Assembly (NCBI RefSeq): GCF_000721935.1
Contig: NZ_KL585381.1
Location: 82,614 to 92,594, forward strand
Reading direction: 5' to 3'
DNA: 9,981 nt
Source: Streptomyces sp. NRRL WC-3549
GTDB lineage: Bacteria > Actinomycetota > Actinomycetes > Streptomycetales > Streptomycetaceae
Shown here: positions 1 to 5,358 of the stretch, one piece after another
Layout: every line of letters starts with the position of its first letter
Position numbering within the stretch: position 1 is the first letter of the stretch
Position numbers and translations under genes: made by a program
Notes under the pieces: generated by a model
The model's database searches: none
What the model saw: only the letters and a program-made list of their open reading frames with translations
Told to the model about the DNA's origin: nothing

Positions 1-3
1 CAG

Positions 4-22
4 AGATGTGTATAAGAGACAG
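4..22 (+). other. Nextera transposon mosaic-end adapter (sequencing artefact)
   Basis: The 19 bases AGATGTGTATAAGAGACAG are exactly the Tn5/Nextera mosaic end used in Illumina tagmentation libraries. They sit at the extreme edge of the window. The three bases before them (CAG) do not match the usual read-1 or read-2 adapter stems, but they do match the last bases of another mosaic end, so a chained adapter is possible. The true genomic sequence starts at about position 23. The adapter also creates false start codons in two frames (at 6 and 8). Confidence 0.97.
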
Positions 23-523
23 GCCCTCGGCCTGGCCGGGTGGGGCACCCTCCAGATCGTCGACGTCTTCACCGGGAGCGACAAGCAGGCGAACGCGGCC
101 GACCGGCCGAAGACCTGCCCCTCCCCCACGGCGACGGTGCCCGCCAAGGTGCTGCCGAAGCCGGCCGCCATCAAGGTCAACATCTACAACGCGACGCCGC
201 GCAGCGGTCTGGCCAAGGCGGCCGCCGACGAGCTCGAGAAGCGCGGCTTCGTGATCGGCGAGGTGGACAACGCGCCGGCCGCCTACGACAAGAAGGTGCC
301 CGGCACCGGCCTGCTGCTCGGCGGCCCCACGGCCGCCGACGGCTCGTTCCCGGTCCTCGCCACCCAGCTTCCGGGCGCCGAGCAGAAGACCGACGCCCGC
401 AGGACCGGTGACGTCGACCTGATCATCGGTACGAAGTTCAAGGCGTTCAGCACGCCCGCCGCCGCGGCGTCCGCCCTCGGCGCCCTGGCGAAGCCGGCTC
501 CGGCCCCTTCCCCCTCCTGCTGA
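23..523 (+). CDS. LytR C-terminal domain (LytR_C) protein, 5' truncated
   Basis: This is the C-terminal 166 residues of a secreted or membrane-anchored protein; the start lies beyond the contig edge. The first residues (ALGLAGWGTLQIVDVF) look like the end of an N-terminal transmembrane anchor. A Pro/Ala-rich linker follows, then a LytR_C-type fold with the hallmark stretch VNIYNATPRSGLAKAAADEL, then KRGFVIGEVDNA and a late VDLIIGTKFK strand. LytR_C domains occur in actinobacterial envelope proteins, sometimes C-terminal to LytR-CpsA-Psr wall-polymer ligase domains. Here only the anchor and LytR_C part can be seen, and in Streptomyces the equivalent gene is usually a stand-alone short protein. 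The tail is Ala/Pro-rich and ends in Cys just before TGA. It converges with upp. The family is clear; the exact role is unknown. Confidence 0.85.
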   Translation, partial: ALGLAGWGTLQIVDVFTGSDKQANAADRPKTCPSPTATVPAKVLPKPAAIKVNIYNATPRSGLAKAAADELEKRGFVIGEVDNAPAAYDKKVPGTGLLLGGPTAADGSFPVLATQLPGAEQKTDARRTGDVDLIIGTKFKAFSTPAAAASALGALAKPAPAPSPSC

Positions 524-539
524 ACCGGGCCGGAAGGAA

Positions 540-564
540 GGCCGGGGCGCCGCCGGCCCCGGCC
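540..564. terminator. Bidirectional hairpin between the LytR_C gene and upp
   Basis: The arms GGCCGGGGC (540-548) and GCCCCGGCC (556-564) form a perfect 9-bp stem with a 7-nt loop. It lies between two convergent stop codons (521-523 on plus, 569-571 on minus). No U-tract follows, which is common for Streptomyces terminators. It probably serves both genes. Confidence 0.6.
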
Positions 565-568
565 CGCG

Positions 569-1204
569 TCACTCCGCGGTGCCGTACATCCGGTCGCCGG
601 CGTCGCCGAGCCCCGGCACGATGTAGCCGCTCTCGTCGAGCCGCTCGTCGACCGATGCCGTGACCACCGTGACCGGGGTGCCGGCCAGCTCGCGCTCCAT
701 CACCTCGACGCCCTCGGGCGCCGCCAGCAGCACCACGGCGGTGACGTCGTCCGCGCCCCGCTTGATCAGCTCCTGGATGGCCGCGACCAGCGTGCCGCCG
801 GTGGCCAGCATCGGGTCCAGGACGTAGACCTGCCGGCCGGAGAGGTCCTCGGGCATCCGCGTGGCGTACGTCTCCGCCTGGAGCGTCTCCTCGTTGCGGA
901 TCATGCCCAGGAAGCCGACCTCGGCGGTCGGGAGCAGCCGCACCATGCCGTCCAGCATGCCCAGACCGGCGCGCAGGATCGGCACGACCAGGGGCCGCGG
1001 GTGGGAGAGCTTCACCCCGGTCGTGGCCGTCACCGGGGTCTCGATGTCGACCTGCTCGGTCCGCACATCCCTGGTGGCCTCGTACGCGAGCAGGGTGACC
1101 AGCTCGTCGGCGAGCCGCCGGAAGGTAGGGGAGTCGGTGCGCTTGTCGCGCAGCGTGGTGAGTTTGTGCGCCACCAGCGGGTGGTCGACGACGTGGATCC
1201 GCAT
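569..1204 (-). CDS. upp: Uracil phosphoribosyltransferase
   Basis: This cytosolic pyrimidine-salvage enzyme converts uracil and PRPP to UMP and pyrophosphate. The 211-residue product has the normal family length. It contains the PRPP-binding loop [16 protein letters not shown] (residues 127-141) and the C-terminal uracil-binding segment [16 protein letters not shown] (194-209). The central [15 protein letters not shown] block is also typical. The ATG at 1204 is chosen because homologous proteins begin [16 protein letters not shown]; in-frame upstream codons extend the frame only into non-conserved sequence. No Shine-Dalgarno is visible. Instead a -10-like TACTGT ends 7 nt before the ATG, suggesting a leaderless transcript. 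The gene is monocistronic here, convergent with the LytR_C gene and divergent from the small Arg-rich gene. Confidence 0.96.
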   Translation of the reverse strand: MRIHVVDHPLVAHKLTTLRDKRTDSPTFRRLADELVTLLAYEATRDVRTEQVDIETPVTATTGVKLSHPRPLVVPILRAGLGMLDGMVRLLPTAEVGFLGMIRNEETLQAETYATRMPEDLSGRQVYVLDPMLATGGTLVAAIQELIKRGADDVTAVVLLAAPEGVEVMERELAGTPVTVVTASVDERLDESGYIVPGLGDAGDRMYGTAE

Positions 1205-1217
1205 GGGTTCAACAGTA
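1205..1217 (-). promoter_or_regulatory. Possible leaderless promoter of upp (-10 element)
   Basis: On the minus strand TACTGT (1217-1212) fits the TANNNT -10 consensus and is followed by exactly 7 nt before the upp ATG. This would place transcription initiation at or next to the A of ATG. A good -35 at 16-19 nt is not evident; TTGCGA is present but about 21 nt away. The call rests on spacing and the missing ribosome-binding site. Confidence 0.4.
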
Positions 1218-1339
1218 ACCGGGCCGAAGGGCCACTCCTCGCAAGCGTGCACTGGCATCAAGCACCTGTTCGGAGGGAAGGTGGGGGCATACGAACCCAG
1301 GCCCTTGGGGTGGTGTGTCGATTGCCCGACCGGGAGCAG

Positions 1340-1558
1340 ATGGAGAAGCGCCGGAGTGCGCGCGACGCGCGCGACCTGCCCGACGCGCGGGAGGACGCGG
1401 CGGACGCGCAGGAGAGTGAAGCTTCGCGCCGGAGGCGCCGGGCGCAGTTCCTCCGCGAACTCCACGAGGCGAAGCAGCTCCGCGACCGGGTGCAGCCGCG
1501 ACGGGCCCGTGCGGCCCGTATGCGCCAACAGATGCGGATGCGTACGTTCCGCTGGTGA
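1340..1558 (+). CDS. Small Arg-rich conserved hypothetical protein
   Basis: This 72-residue, strongly basic protein of unknown function has no membrane segment or signal peptide. The N-terminal half alternates Arg/Asp/Glu/Ala ([20 protein letters not shown]). The C-terminal half is Arg-packed and probably helical ([20 protein letters not shown]), ending in [15 protein letters not shown] recall Streptomyces hypotheticals with the same [14 protein letters not shown] and MRMRTFRW blocks at this position beside upp, which is why I accept it. The ATG at 1340 has GGGAG only 3 nt upstream, which is tight; in-frame GTG at 1310 or 1313 and TTG at 1322 are alternatives adding 6-10 residues. A hairpin directly after the stop supports it as a discrete unit. 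A nucleic-acid-binding role would only be a guess from charge. Confidence 0.65.
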   Translation: MEKRRSARDARDLPDAREDAADAQESEASRRRRRAQFLRELHEAKQLRDRVQPRRARAARMRQQMRMRTFRW

Positions 1559-1575
1559 CCCCGGGCCGCCCGGGG
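1559..1575 (+). terminator. Hairpin after the small Arg-rich gene
   Basis: CCCCGGG (1559-1565) and CCCGGGG (1569-1575) form a 7-bp perfect stem with a 3-nt loop. It begins on the base after the TGA stop. It is a compact GC terminator without a U-tract. Confidence 0.55.
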
Positions 1576-1700
1576 CTGCGCCGTCCCGCCCGCGGGAGGG
1601 CACGGGGCGCGCCCTGGCGGAACTGATGGCCGACGCAACGGCCGAAGACCTCTCGCATCGCGCTCGTTTCTGCCACGATGCCGATTGGGCGGGGCCCAGA

Positions 1701-1720
1701 GCGGCCGGAAGACCGGCCGC
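1701..1720 (+). other. Hairpin in the presumed 5' leader of the TadA-associated gene
   Basis: GCGGCCGG (1701-1708), loop AAGA, CCGGCCGC (1713-1720) is a perfect 8-bp stem with a tetraloop, 44 nt before the chosen GTG start. The rest of the 1576-1764 gap shows no gene or convincing promoter. The hairpin could be a leader structure, an attenuator or a second terminator for the upstream gene. Confidence 0.45.
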
Positions 1721-1764
1721 CCTCCCGTCGGACCGATTCACCTATGAACAGTGGGAGAGTCACG

Positions 1765-2340
1765 GTGTACTTCGCCGCACTGCTCGCGCGCACCGAAGAC
1801 GGGTGGGAAGCGAGCGACACGGAGCTCGACGATGTGGAAACCCTGTCCGACCTGACGGATCTGGCCCGTGAGGCCTCGGTGGACGAGGACACGGTCCTGG
1901 TCTACATCGAGCAGGAGGACGCCTGGTTCGGCGTCGTCCGGGTGGACGGTGAGGAGGACCCGCGTATCTACGTCTCGGACGCGTCCGCCGCCGCCCGCTC
2001 CTCGTACGGGGAGATCCTGCTCACCGACGAAATGCTCGGCCGCGAACCCGGGGCCGAGGACGAGATCGCCGCGCTGGAGGAGCTCGTCGGCCTCGACGGC
2101 ACCGAGGACGGCGAACCGGAGGAGGCCGGGGAGGACGGCGGTTCCCGGACCGCCGCGGAGACCCCCGACCTCGACCTGGACCAGGACCCCGACGCCGTGC
2201 CGGCGGGGCCCCTCGGTGATCTGGGACTCCTGGCCGACCTCGGGGTGTCCGAGAAGGACCTGCTGACCCTGCGCAGCGACGCGCTGGCGGAGATCGCCGA
2301 CGCGGTGGGCGCGGCCGACGTCCTGGAGGCCGTCCGTTAG
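1765..2340 (+). CDS. TadA-associated protein (tRNA adenosine deaminase-associated family)
   Basis: This 191-residue protein belongs to the actinobacterial family found immediately upstream of tadA; its biochemical role is not established. The conserved N-terminal region (1-90: MYFAALLARTEDGWEASD, later DEDTVLVYIEQEDAWFGVVRVDGEEDPRIYVSDA) precedes a strongly acidic low-complexity stretch (about 95-160). It ends in a short helical block (LLADLGVSEKDLLTLRSDALAEIADAVGAADVLEAVR). The GTG at 1765 is chosen because GGGAGAG (1753-1759) lies 5 nt upstream and the family consensus starts at YFAALLA. An in-frame ATG at 1744 would add seven residues. The stop codon TAG is part of the AGGG ribosome-binding site of tadA, so the two are probably translationally coupled and may work together. 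Confidence 0.85.
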   Translation: MYFAALLARTEDGWEASDTELDDVETLSDLTDLAREASVDEDTVLVYIEQEDAWFGVVRVDGEEDPRIYVSDASAAARSSYGEILLTDEMLGREPGAEDEIAALEELVGLDGTEDGEPEEAGEDGGSRTAAETPDLDLDQDPDAVPAGPLGDLGLLADLGVSEKDLLTLRSDALAEIADAVGAADVLEAVR

Positions 2341-2850
<510 letters not shown>

Positions 2851-2873
2851 GGCCGCCTCCCGGGGGTGCGGCC
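2851..2873 (+). terminator. Hairpin immediately after tadA
   Basis: GGCCGC (2851-2856) pairs with GCGGCC (2868-2873) across an 11-nt C/G-rich loop, beginning on the base after the tadA stop. It would separate tadA from the tRNA gene transcript. There is no U-tract. Confidence 0.45.
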
Positions 2874-2893
2874 GCCGGGCCGGGAATCGGATT

Positions 2894-2921
2894 TCGACCA
2901 TGGCCCGGGATGGTCTAAGCT
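2894..2921 (+). promoter_or_regulatory. Promoter of tRNA-Ser
   Basis: TCGACC (2894-2899) matches five of six positions of a TTGACC -35. It is followed by 16 nt and then TAAGCT (2916-2921), a TANNNT -10. The -10 ends 7 nt before the mature tRNA 5' end, so the leader would be very short. A CT-rich run (2920-2928) fills the gap. Confidence 0.55.
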
Positions 2922-2928
2922 CTCTCTC

Positions 2929-3013
2929 GGTAGCGTGTCCGAGCGGCCGAAGGAGCTCGCCTCGAAAGCGAGTGTGGGGAAACTCACCGTGGGTTCAAAT
3001 CCCACCGCTACCG
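2929..3013 (+). tRNA. tRNA-Ser(CGA)
   Basis: This is an 85-nt class II tRNA. The acceptor stem GGTAGCG (2929-2935) pairs with CGCTACC (3006-3012), with G3013 as the serine-type discriminator base. The anticodon stem CTCGC/GCGAG encloses the loop CTCGAAA, giving anticodon CGA (2963-2965), which reads UCG. A long variable arm (about 2973-2988) and a T arm with TTCAAAT follow. CCA is not encoded. The gene stands alone, between tadA and a strong terminator. Confidence 0.97.
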
Positions 3014-3017
3014 CTCT

Positions 3018-3054
3018 CTCGAAGGGCCCGACGCAGCGCGTCGGGCCCTTCGAG
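3018..3054 (+). terminator. Terminator of tRNA-Ser
   Basis: A perfect 17-bp stem (arms 3018-3034 and 3038-3054, core GAAGGGCCCGACG) closes on a 3-nt AGC loop, 4 nt after the tRNA. No U-tract follows. The length and perfection make a transcription terminator or 3' processing structure very likely. Confidence 0.8.
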
Positions 3055-3069
3055 CATGTCCGGGGCGCC

Positions 3070-3263
3070 CACGCCCGGGGGCGTGCACGGCTGTGGCCCC
3101 GGCTCCTGGTCGGGACCGGAGCCGGGGCCACGCACCGCGTAGGCGGAGGTCGGGGGAAGCGGCATCGGGGGGACAAGCCGCTTCCCCCGGCGAGGACGGG
3201 GCCCGGCCCCACCGCGGTCAGGGGGGAGTCGCGCGGCGCGGGCCTCGGTGGGCCCCGTCCCTC
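3070..3263. repeat. Run of four stem-loops downstream of the tRNA terminator
   Basis: Four inverted repeats follow one another. CACGCC/GGCGTG lies at 3070-3085 (6 bp, tetraloop). A 14-bp stem 3093-3106/3118-3131 (GTGGCCCCGGCTCC) is capped by a GGT/ACC helix. A perfect 13-bp stem 3151-3163/3177-3189 (CGGGGGAAGCGGC) has a 13-nt loop. A longer imperfect stem 3192-3204/3250-3263 is built on ACGGGGCCC/GGGCCCCGT, with an inner ACCG/CGGT helix. No credible protein gene lies in 3055-3441 on either strand. The arms of different hairpins are not copies of each other. Possible roles are redundant termination, transcript protection or an uncharacterised RNA. Confidence 0.6.
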
Positions 3264-3397
3264 GGCCCGCCGCATGGATGCCATGAACGGGCCTGTGGTC
3301 CATGGTGCTCCTCGGGCAGAGCCACGGCCGGGGGCAAACGGCCCGAAGGTACGGGTCCTTGGTCCTTAAAGGCCGCGTCAGGGATCGACGACGGCCC

Positions 3398-3426
3398 CTG
3401 GAACCGACCAGGTGTGCGGCTAGACT
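3398..3426 (+). promoter_or_regulatory. Promoter upstream of the 54-aa membrane protein gene
   Basis: TAGACT (3421-3426) is a good -10 of the principal-sigma type. CTGGAA (3398-3403), 17 nt upstream, is a weak -35 with three of six matches. Initiation near 3433 would give a leader of about 39 nt to the GTG at 3472. Confidence 0.5.
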
Positions 3427-3471
3427 CTCCCGACTGCACAGGTGATCGACGGGGACAGGCGGGGGCGGGCT

Positions 3472-3636
3472 GTGGCGCAGGCGAAGAAGATCGCGCTCTA
3501 CTTCATTGTGGTCTTCGTGCTCTACACGATCATCACTTCCCCCGAACGCGCCGCCGACCTCGTCCAGGTGGGCTTCGAAGGCATATCGAGCGCCGCCCAG
3601 AGCGTCGGGGACTTCATGTCCGAGCTCGTGAAATAG
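3472..3636 (+). CDS. Small single-pass membrane protein, function unknown
   Basis: This 54-residue protein begins MAQAKK. It has one hydrophobic helix at residues 7-22 (IALYFIVVFVLYTIIT) and then a soluble, probably helical tail (SPERAADLVQVGFEGISSAAQSVGDFMSELVK). I recall short Streptomyces proteins with the same YTIITSP and GFEGISSAA blocks at this locus. The GTG at 3472 is preferred because the Gly/Arg-rich residues added by the in-frame GTG at 3442 are not protein-like. GGGGGCGGG (3461-3469) can serve as the ribosome-binding site. The likely topology is an N-terminal anchor with the tail on one face of the membrane. Nothing in it indicates a reaction or partner. Confidence 0.75.
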   Translation: MAQAKKIALYFIVVFVLYTIITSPERAADLVQVGFEGISSAAQSVGDFMSELVK

Positions 3637-3787
3637 GTCCTGCCGCCCGCGTCAGACCGGGGTCGCGCCCCCTGGTGCCCCACCTCGCCGCGCCGGCGTC
3701 GGCCGATGACGATCCCCGGGCCTCGGCTTCGGTCCACGGCACCGGCCCCCCGGCCCCTCCGGGCCACCCGAACCTCACGGAGAACCC

Positions 3788-4081
3788 ATGATCCGCCACC
3801 TGGTCCTGTTCAAGCTGAACGAAGGCGTCGAGCGGGACGACCCCCGGGTCGTCGCCGGGGCGGAGGCCTTCCGGGCGCTCGGCGGGAAGATCCCCGAACT
3901 GCGGTTCTGGGAGTGCGCCTGGAACATCACCGACCGGCCGATCGCCTACGACTTCGCCATCAACTCGGCGGTGGCGGACGAGGAGGCCCTGAAGCGGTAC
4001 ATCGAGCATCCGGACCACCAGGCCGCGGCCGGCCGGTGGCGCGAGTTCGCCACTTGGGTGATCGCGGACTACCCGTTCTGA
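3788..4081 (+). CDS. Dabb (stress-responsive alpha/beta barrel) domain protein
   Basis: The 97-residue protein starts MIRHLVLFKLNEGV, the typical opening of the Dabb family, and the whole chain is one ferredoxin-like alpha-beta domain. The later blocks NITDRPIAYDFAINSAVADEEALKRYIEHPDHQAA and WVIADYPF are also characteristic: the strand, then the YxxHPxHxxA-type helix, then the final strand. Dabb proteins usually dimerise into a barrel. Some are stress proteins and some are enzymes, and nothing here fixes a substrate. The ATG has GGAG (3780-3783) at 4 nt. The 151-nt gap from the upstream gene contains only small GC hairpins, for example GGCCC-CTCC-GGGCC at 3752-3765. It ends at a strong terminator before sigF. 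Confidence 0.88.
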   Translation: MIRHLVLFKLNEGVERDDPRVVAGAEAFRALGGKIPELRFWECAWNITDRPIAYDFAINSAVADEEALKRYIEHPDHQAAAGRWREFATWVIADYPF

Positions 4082-4103
4082 CGTACCCGCGTATCCGCCC
4101 CCG

Positions 4104-4133
4104 AGCCCCTCATCCCCCCGGAGAGGGGCTTTT
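4104..4133 (+). terminator. Intrinsic terminator after the Dabb gene
   Basis: AGCCCCTC (4104-4111) and GAGGGGCT (4123-4130) form an 8-bp stem with an 11-nt loop, followed directly by a T run (4130-4133). This is the most classical terminator in the window. It insulates the sigF promoter region from upstream transcription. Confidence 0.8.
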
Positions 4134-4183
4134 CGCCGCGTTTAAACCACATCAGCGACAACACGACTCTATGCGGTGCTTGC

Positions 4184-4248
4184 TTACAGTGGACCTGTCT
4201 TGTGATGCTATGACCGCTTTTGACGGATGAGTTGACCGTAGTTGACCG
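4184..4248 (+). promoter_or_regulatory. sigF control region with four phased TGACSG elements
   Basis: The 133 nt between the terminator and the sigF start are relatively AT-rich. TGACCG or TGACGG begins at 4211, 4221, 4233 and 4243, a spacing of 10, 12 and 10 nt. The last two copies belong to a longer direct repeat, AGTTGACCG (4230-4238 and 4240-4248). A tentative promoter is TTACAG (4184-4189), 16 nt, TGCTAT (4206-4211), with the repeats then lying over and downstream of the start site. The phasing suggests head-to-tail binding by a transcription factor. A GACAC, the reported core of the WhiA site, sits at 4261-4265. Regulator identity is inference. Confidence 0.5.
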
Positions 4249-4266
4249 CAAAGGGGTGGCGACACC

Positions 4267-5124
4267 GTGCCGGCCAGTACAGCGCCTCAAGTCCCGCCCC
4301 AGAACGTCCAGACGGACGACATCCAGACCGAGACGCCCGAACCCTCCGCGCCCGGCAGGACCAGGGGCGCGGACACCCGGGCGCTCACCCAGGTGCTGTT
4401 CGGCCGTCTCAAGGACCTCGAACCGGGCACCCCCGAACACGACCGGGTGCGCACCGCCCTGATCGAGGCGAACCTGCCGCTGGTGCGGTACGCCGCCGCC
4501 CGCTTCCGCAGCCGCAACGAGCCGATGGAGGACGTGGTCCAGGTCGGCACCATCGGGCTGATCAACGCCATCGACCGGTTCGACCCGGAACGCGGCGTGC
4601 AGTTCCCGACCTTCGCCATGCCCACCGTGGTCGGCGAGATCAAGCGCTACTTCCGGGACAACGTGCGCACCGTGCACGTACCGCGACGGCTTCACGAGCT
4701 GTGGGTCCAGGTCACCGGCGCCACCGAGGACCTGACGACCGCTCACGGACGCTCCCCCACGACCGCCGAGATCGCCCAGCGGCTGAAGATCTCCGAGGAC
4801 GAGGTCCTCGCCTGCATCGAGGCGGGCCGCTCGTACCACGCGACCTCCCTGGAGGCGGCGCAGGAGGGCGACGGGCTGCCCGGCCTGCTGGACCGGCTCG
4901 GCTACGAGGACCCGGCCCTGGCCGGGGTCGAACACCGCGATCTGGTACGGCATCTGCTCGTCCAGCTCCCGGAGCGCGAGCAACGGATCCTGCTGCTGCG
5001 CTACTACAACAACCTGACGCAGTCACAGATCAGCGCCGAGCTGGGTGTCTCCCAGATGCACGTGTCAAGGCTTCTGGCCAGAAGTTTCGCCCGTCTGAGA
5101 TCCGCAAACAGGATCGAGGCGTAA
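4267..5124 (+). CDS. sigF: Sigma-B/SpoIIAC-family RNA polymerase sigma factor, SigF type
   Basis: This 285-residue alternative sigma factor directs RNA polymerase to a developmental promoter class; S. coelicolor SigF acts late in spore maturation. A poorly conserved Pro/Thr-rich N-terminus (1-40) precedes region 2 (about 69-138). That region holds [24 protein letters not shown] (core-binding) and [19 protein letters not shown] (melting and -10 recognition). Region 3 follows (about 139-215), then region 4 (about 230-285) with the [25 protein letters not shown] (253-274). The GTG start has AAAGGGG (4250-4256) at 10 nt; the MPASTAPQ opening agrees with my memory of Streptomyces SigF. The gene symbol rests on family, order and the sigN neighbour. 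No adjacent anti-sigma gene is present, so control must be transcriptional or by a partner encoded elsewhere. Confidence 0.88.
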   Translation: MPASTAPQVPPQNVQTDDIQTETPEPSAPGRTRGADTRALTQVLFGRLKDLEPGTPEHDRVRTALIEANLPLVRYAAARFRSRNEPMEDVVQVGTIGLINAIDRFDPERGVQFPTFAMPTVVGEIKRYFRDNVRTVHVPRRLHELWVQVTGATEDLTTAHGRSPTTAEIAQRLKISEDEVLACIEAGRSYHATSLEAAQEGDGLPGLLDRLGYEDPALAGVEHRDLVRHLLVQLPEREQRILLLRYYNNLTQSQISAELGVSQMHVSRLLARSFARLRSANRIEA

Positions 5125-5194
5125 CCAGAACGGGTAGACCGTCCTGGGACCCGTATCCAGGGCGGAAAAGCCGCACACCCCCTGTTTCCTGCAC

Positions 5195-5262
5195 GGTTCC
5201 GCCGCTCACTTGTCGACTTGTCACTACAGCGTGTTGCCGACATGTGACATTCTGCTGGAACC
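5195..5262. promoter_or_regulatory. Nested inverted repeats upstream of sigN
   Basis: The 234-nt sigF-sigN gap holds two nested dyads. The outer pair is GGTTCC (5195-5200) with GGAACC (5257-5262). The inner pair is TGTCAC (5219-5224) with GTGACA (5244-5249), 19 nt apart. TTGTC also occurs twice (5210-5214 and 5218-5222) on the left. The right edge abuts the proposed sigN -35 at 5265. The arms are short and widely spaced, so looping or paired half-sites are more likely than a hairpin. There is no clear terminator for sigF in the gap. Confidence 0.35.
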
Positions 5263-5264
5263 GC

Positions 5265-5290
5265 GTTTGCCGCAGCCCCACCTCCGGTAT
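5265..5290 (+). promoter_or_regulatory. Sigma-B-type promoter of sigN
   Basis: GTTTGC (5265-5270), a 14-nt spacer and CGGTAT (5285-5290) fit the GNNT-N14-16-GGGTAY consensus described for Streptomyces sigma-B-family promoters, with one deviation (C for the first G of the -10). Initiation would be near 5297, giving a leader of about 62 nt to the sigN ATG. It implies that sigN is read by a sigma factor of its own family: SigN itself, SigF, SigB or another. Confidence 0.6.
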
Positions 5291-5358
5291 TCAGGTGAGG
5301 GCTGCGTTCCTCCGATGGTCGTGGCCACCGCGACCGTCCGCGACCTCAAGGGGGTGGC

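Noticed and set aside
8..22. Start codons for the LytR_C gene within the first 22 bases
   Set aside because: They lie inside the Nextera mosaic end, so the encoded MYKRQ residues are artefactual.
2929..3054. Integration (att) site of a mobile element in tRNA-Ser
   Set aside because: CT-rich runs flank the tRNA on both sides, but there is no repeated tRNA 3' end, no integrase and no shift in base composition nearby.
3190..3263. Possible 4.5S/SRP RNA near tadA and tRNA-Ser (GGTCAGG seen at 3215-3222)
   Set aside because: The conserved SRP hairpin loop and the following GGAAGGAAGCAGC-type sequence are missing; only a short chance match exists.
3273..3285. CATGG-ATG-CCATG palindrome as an operator
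   Set aside because: Its arms are only 5 bp, no promoter lies beside it, and the next promoter is more than 110 nt away.
2995..3303. Minus-strand frame of 102 codons across the tRNA-Ser 3' half and hairpin region
   Set aside because: It overlaps the tRNA and the inverted repeats, has no ribosome-binding site, and its composition is non-protein-like.
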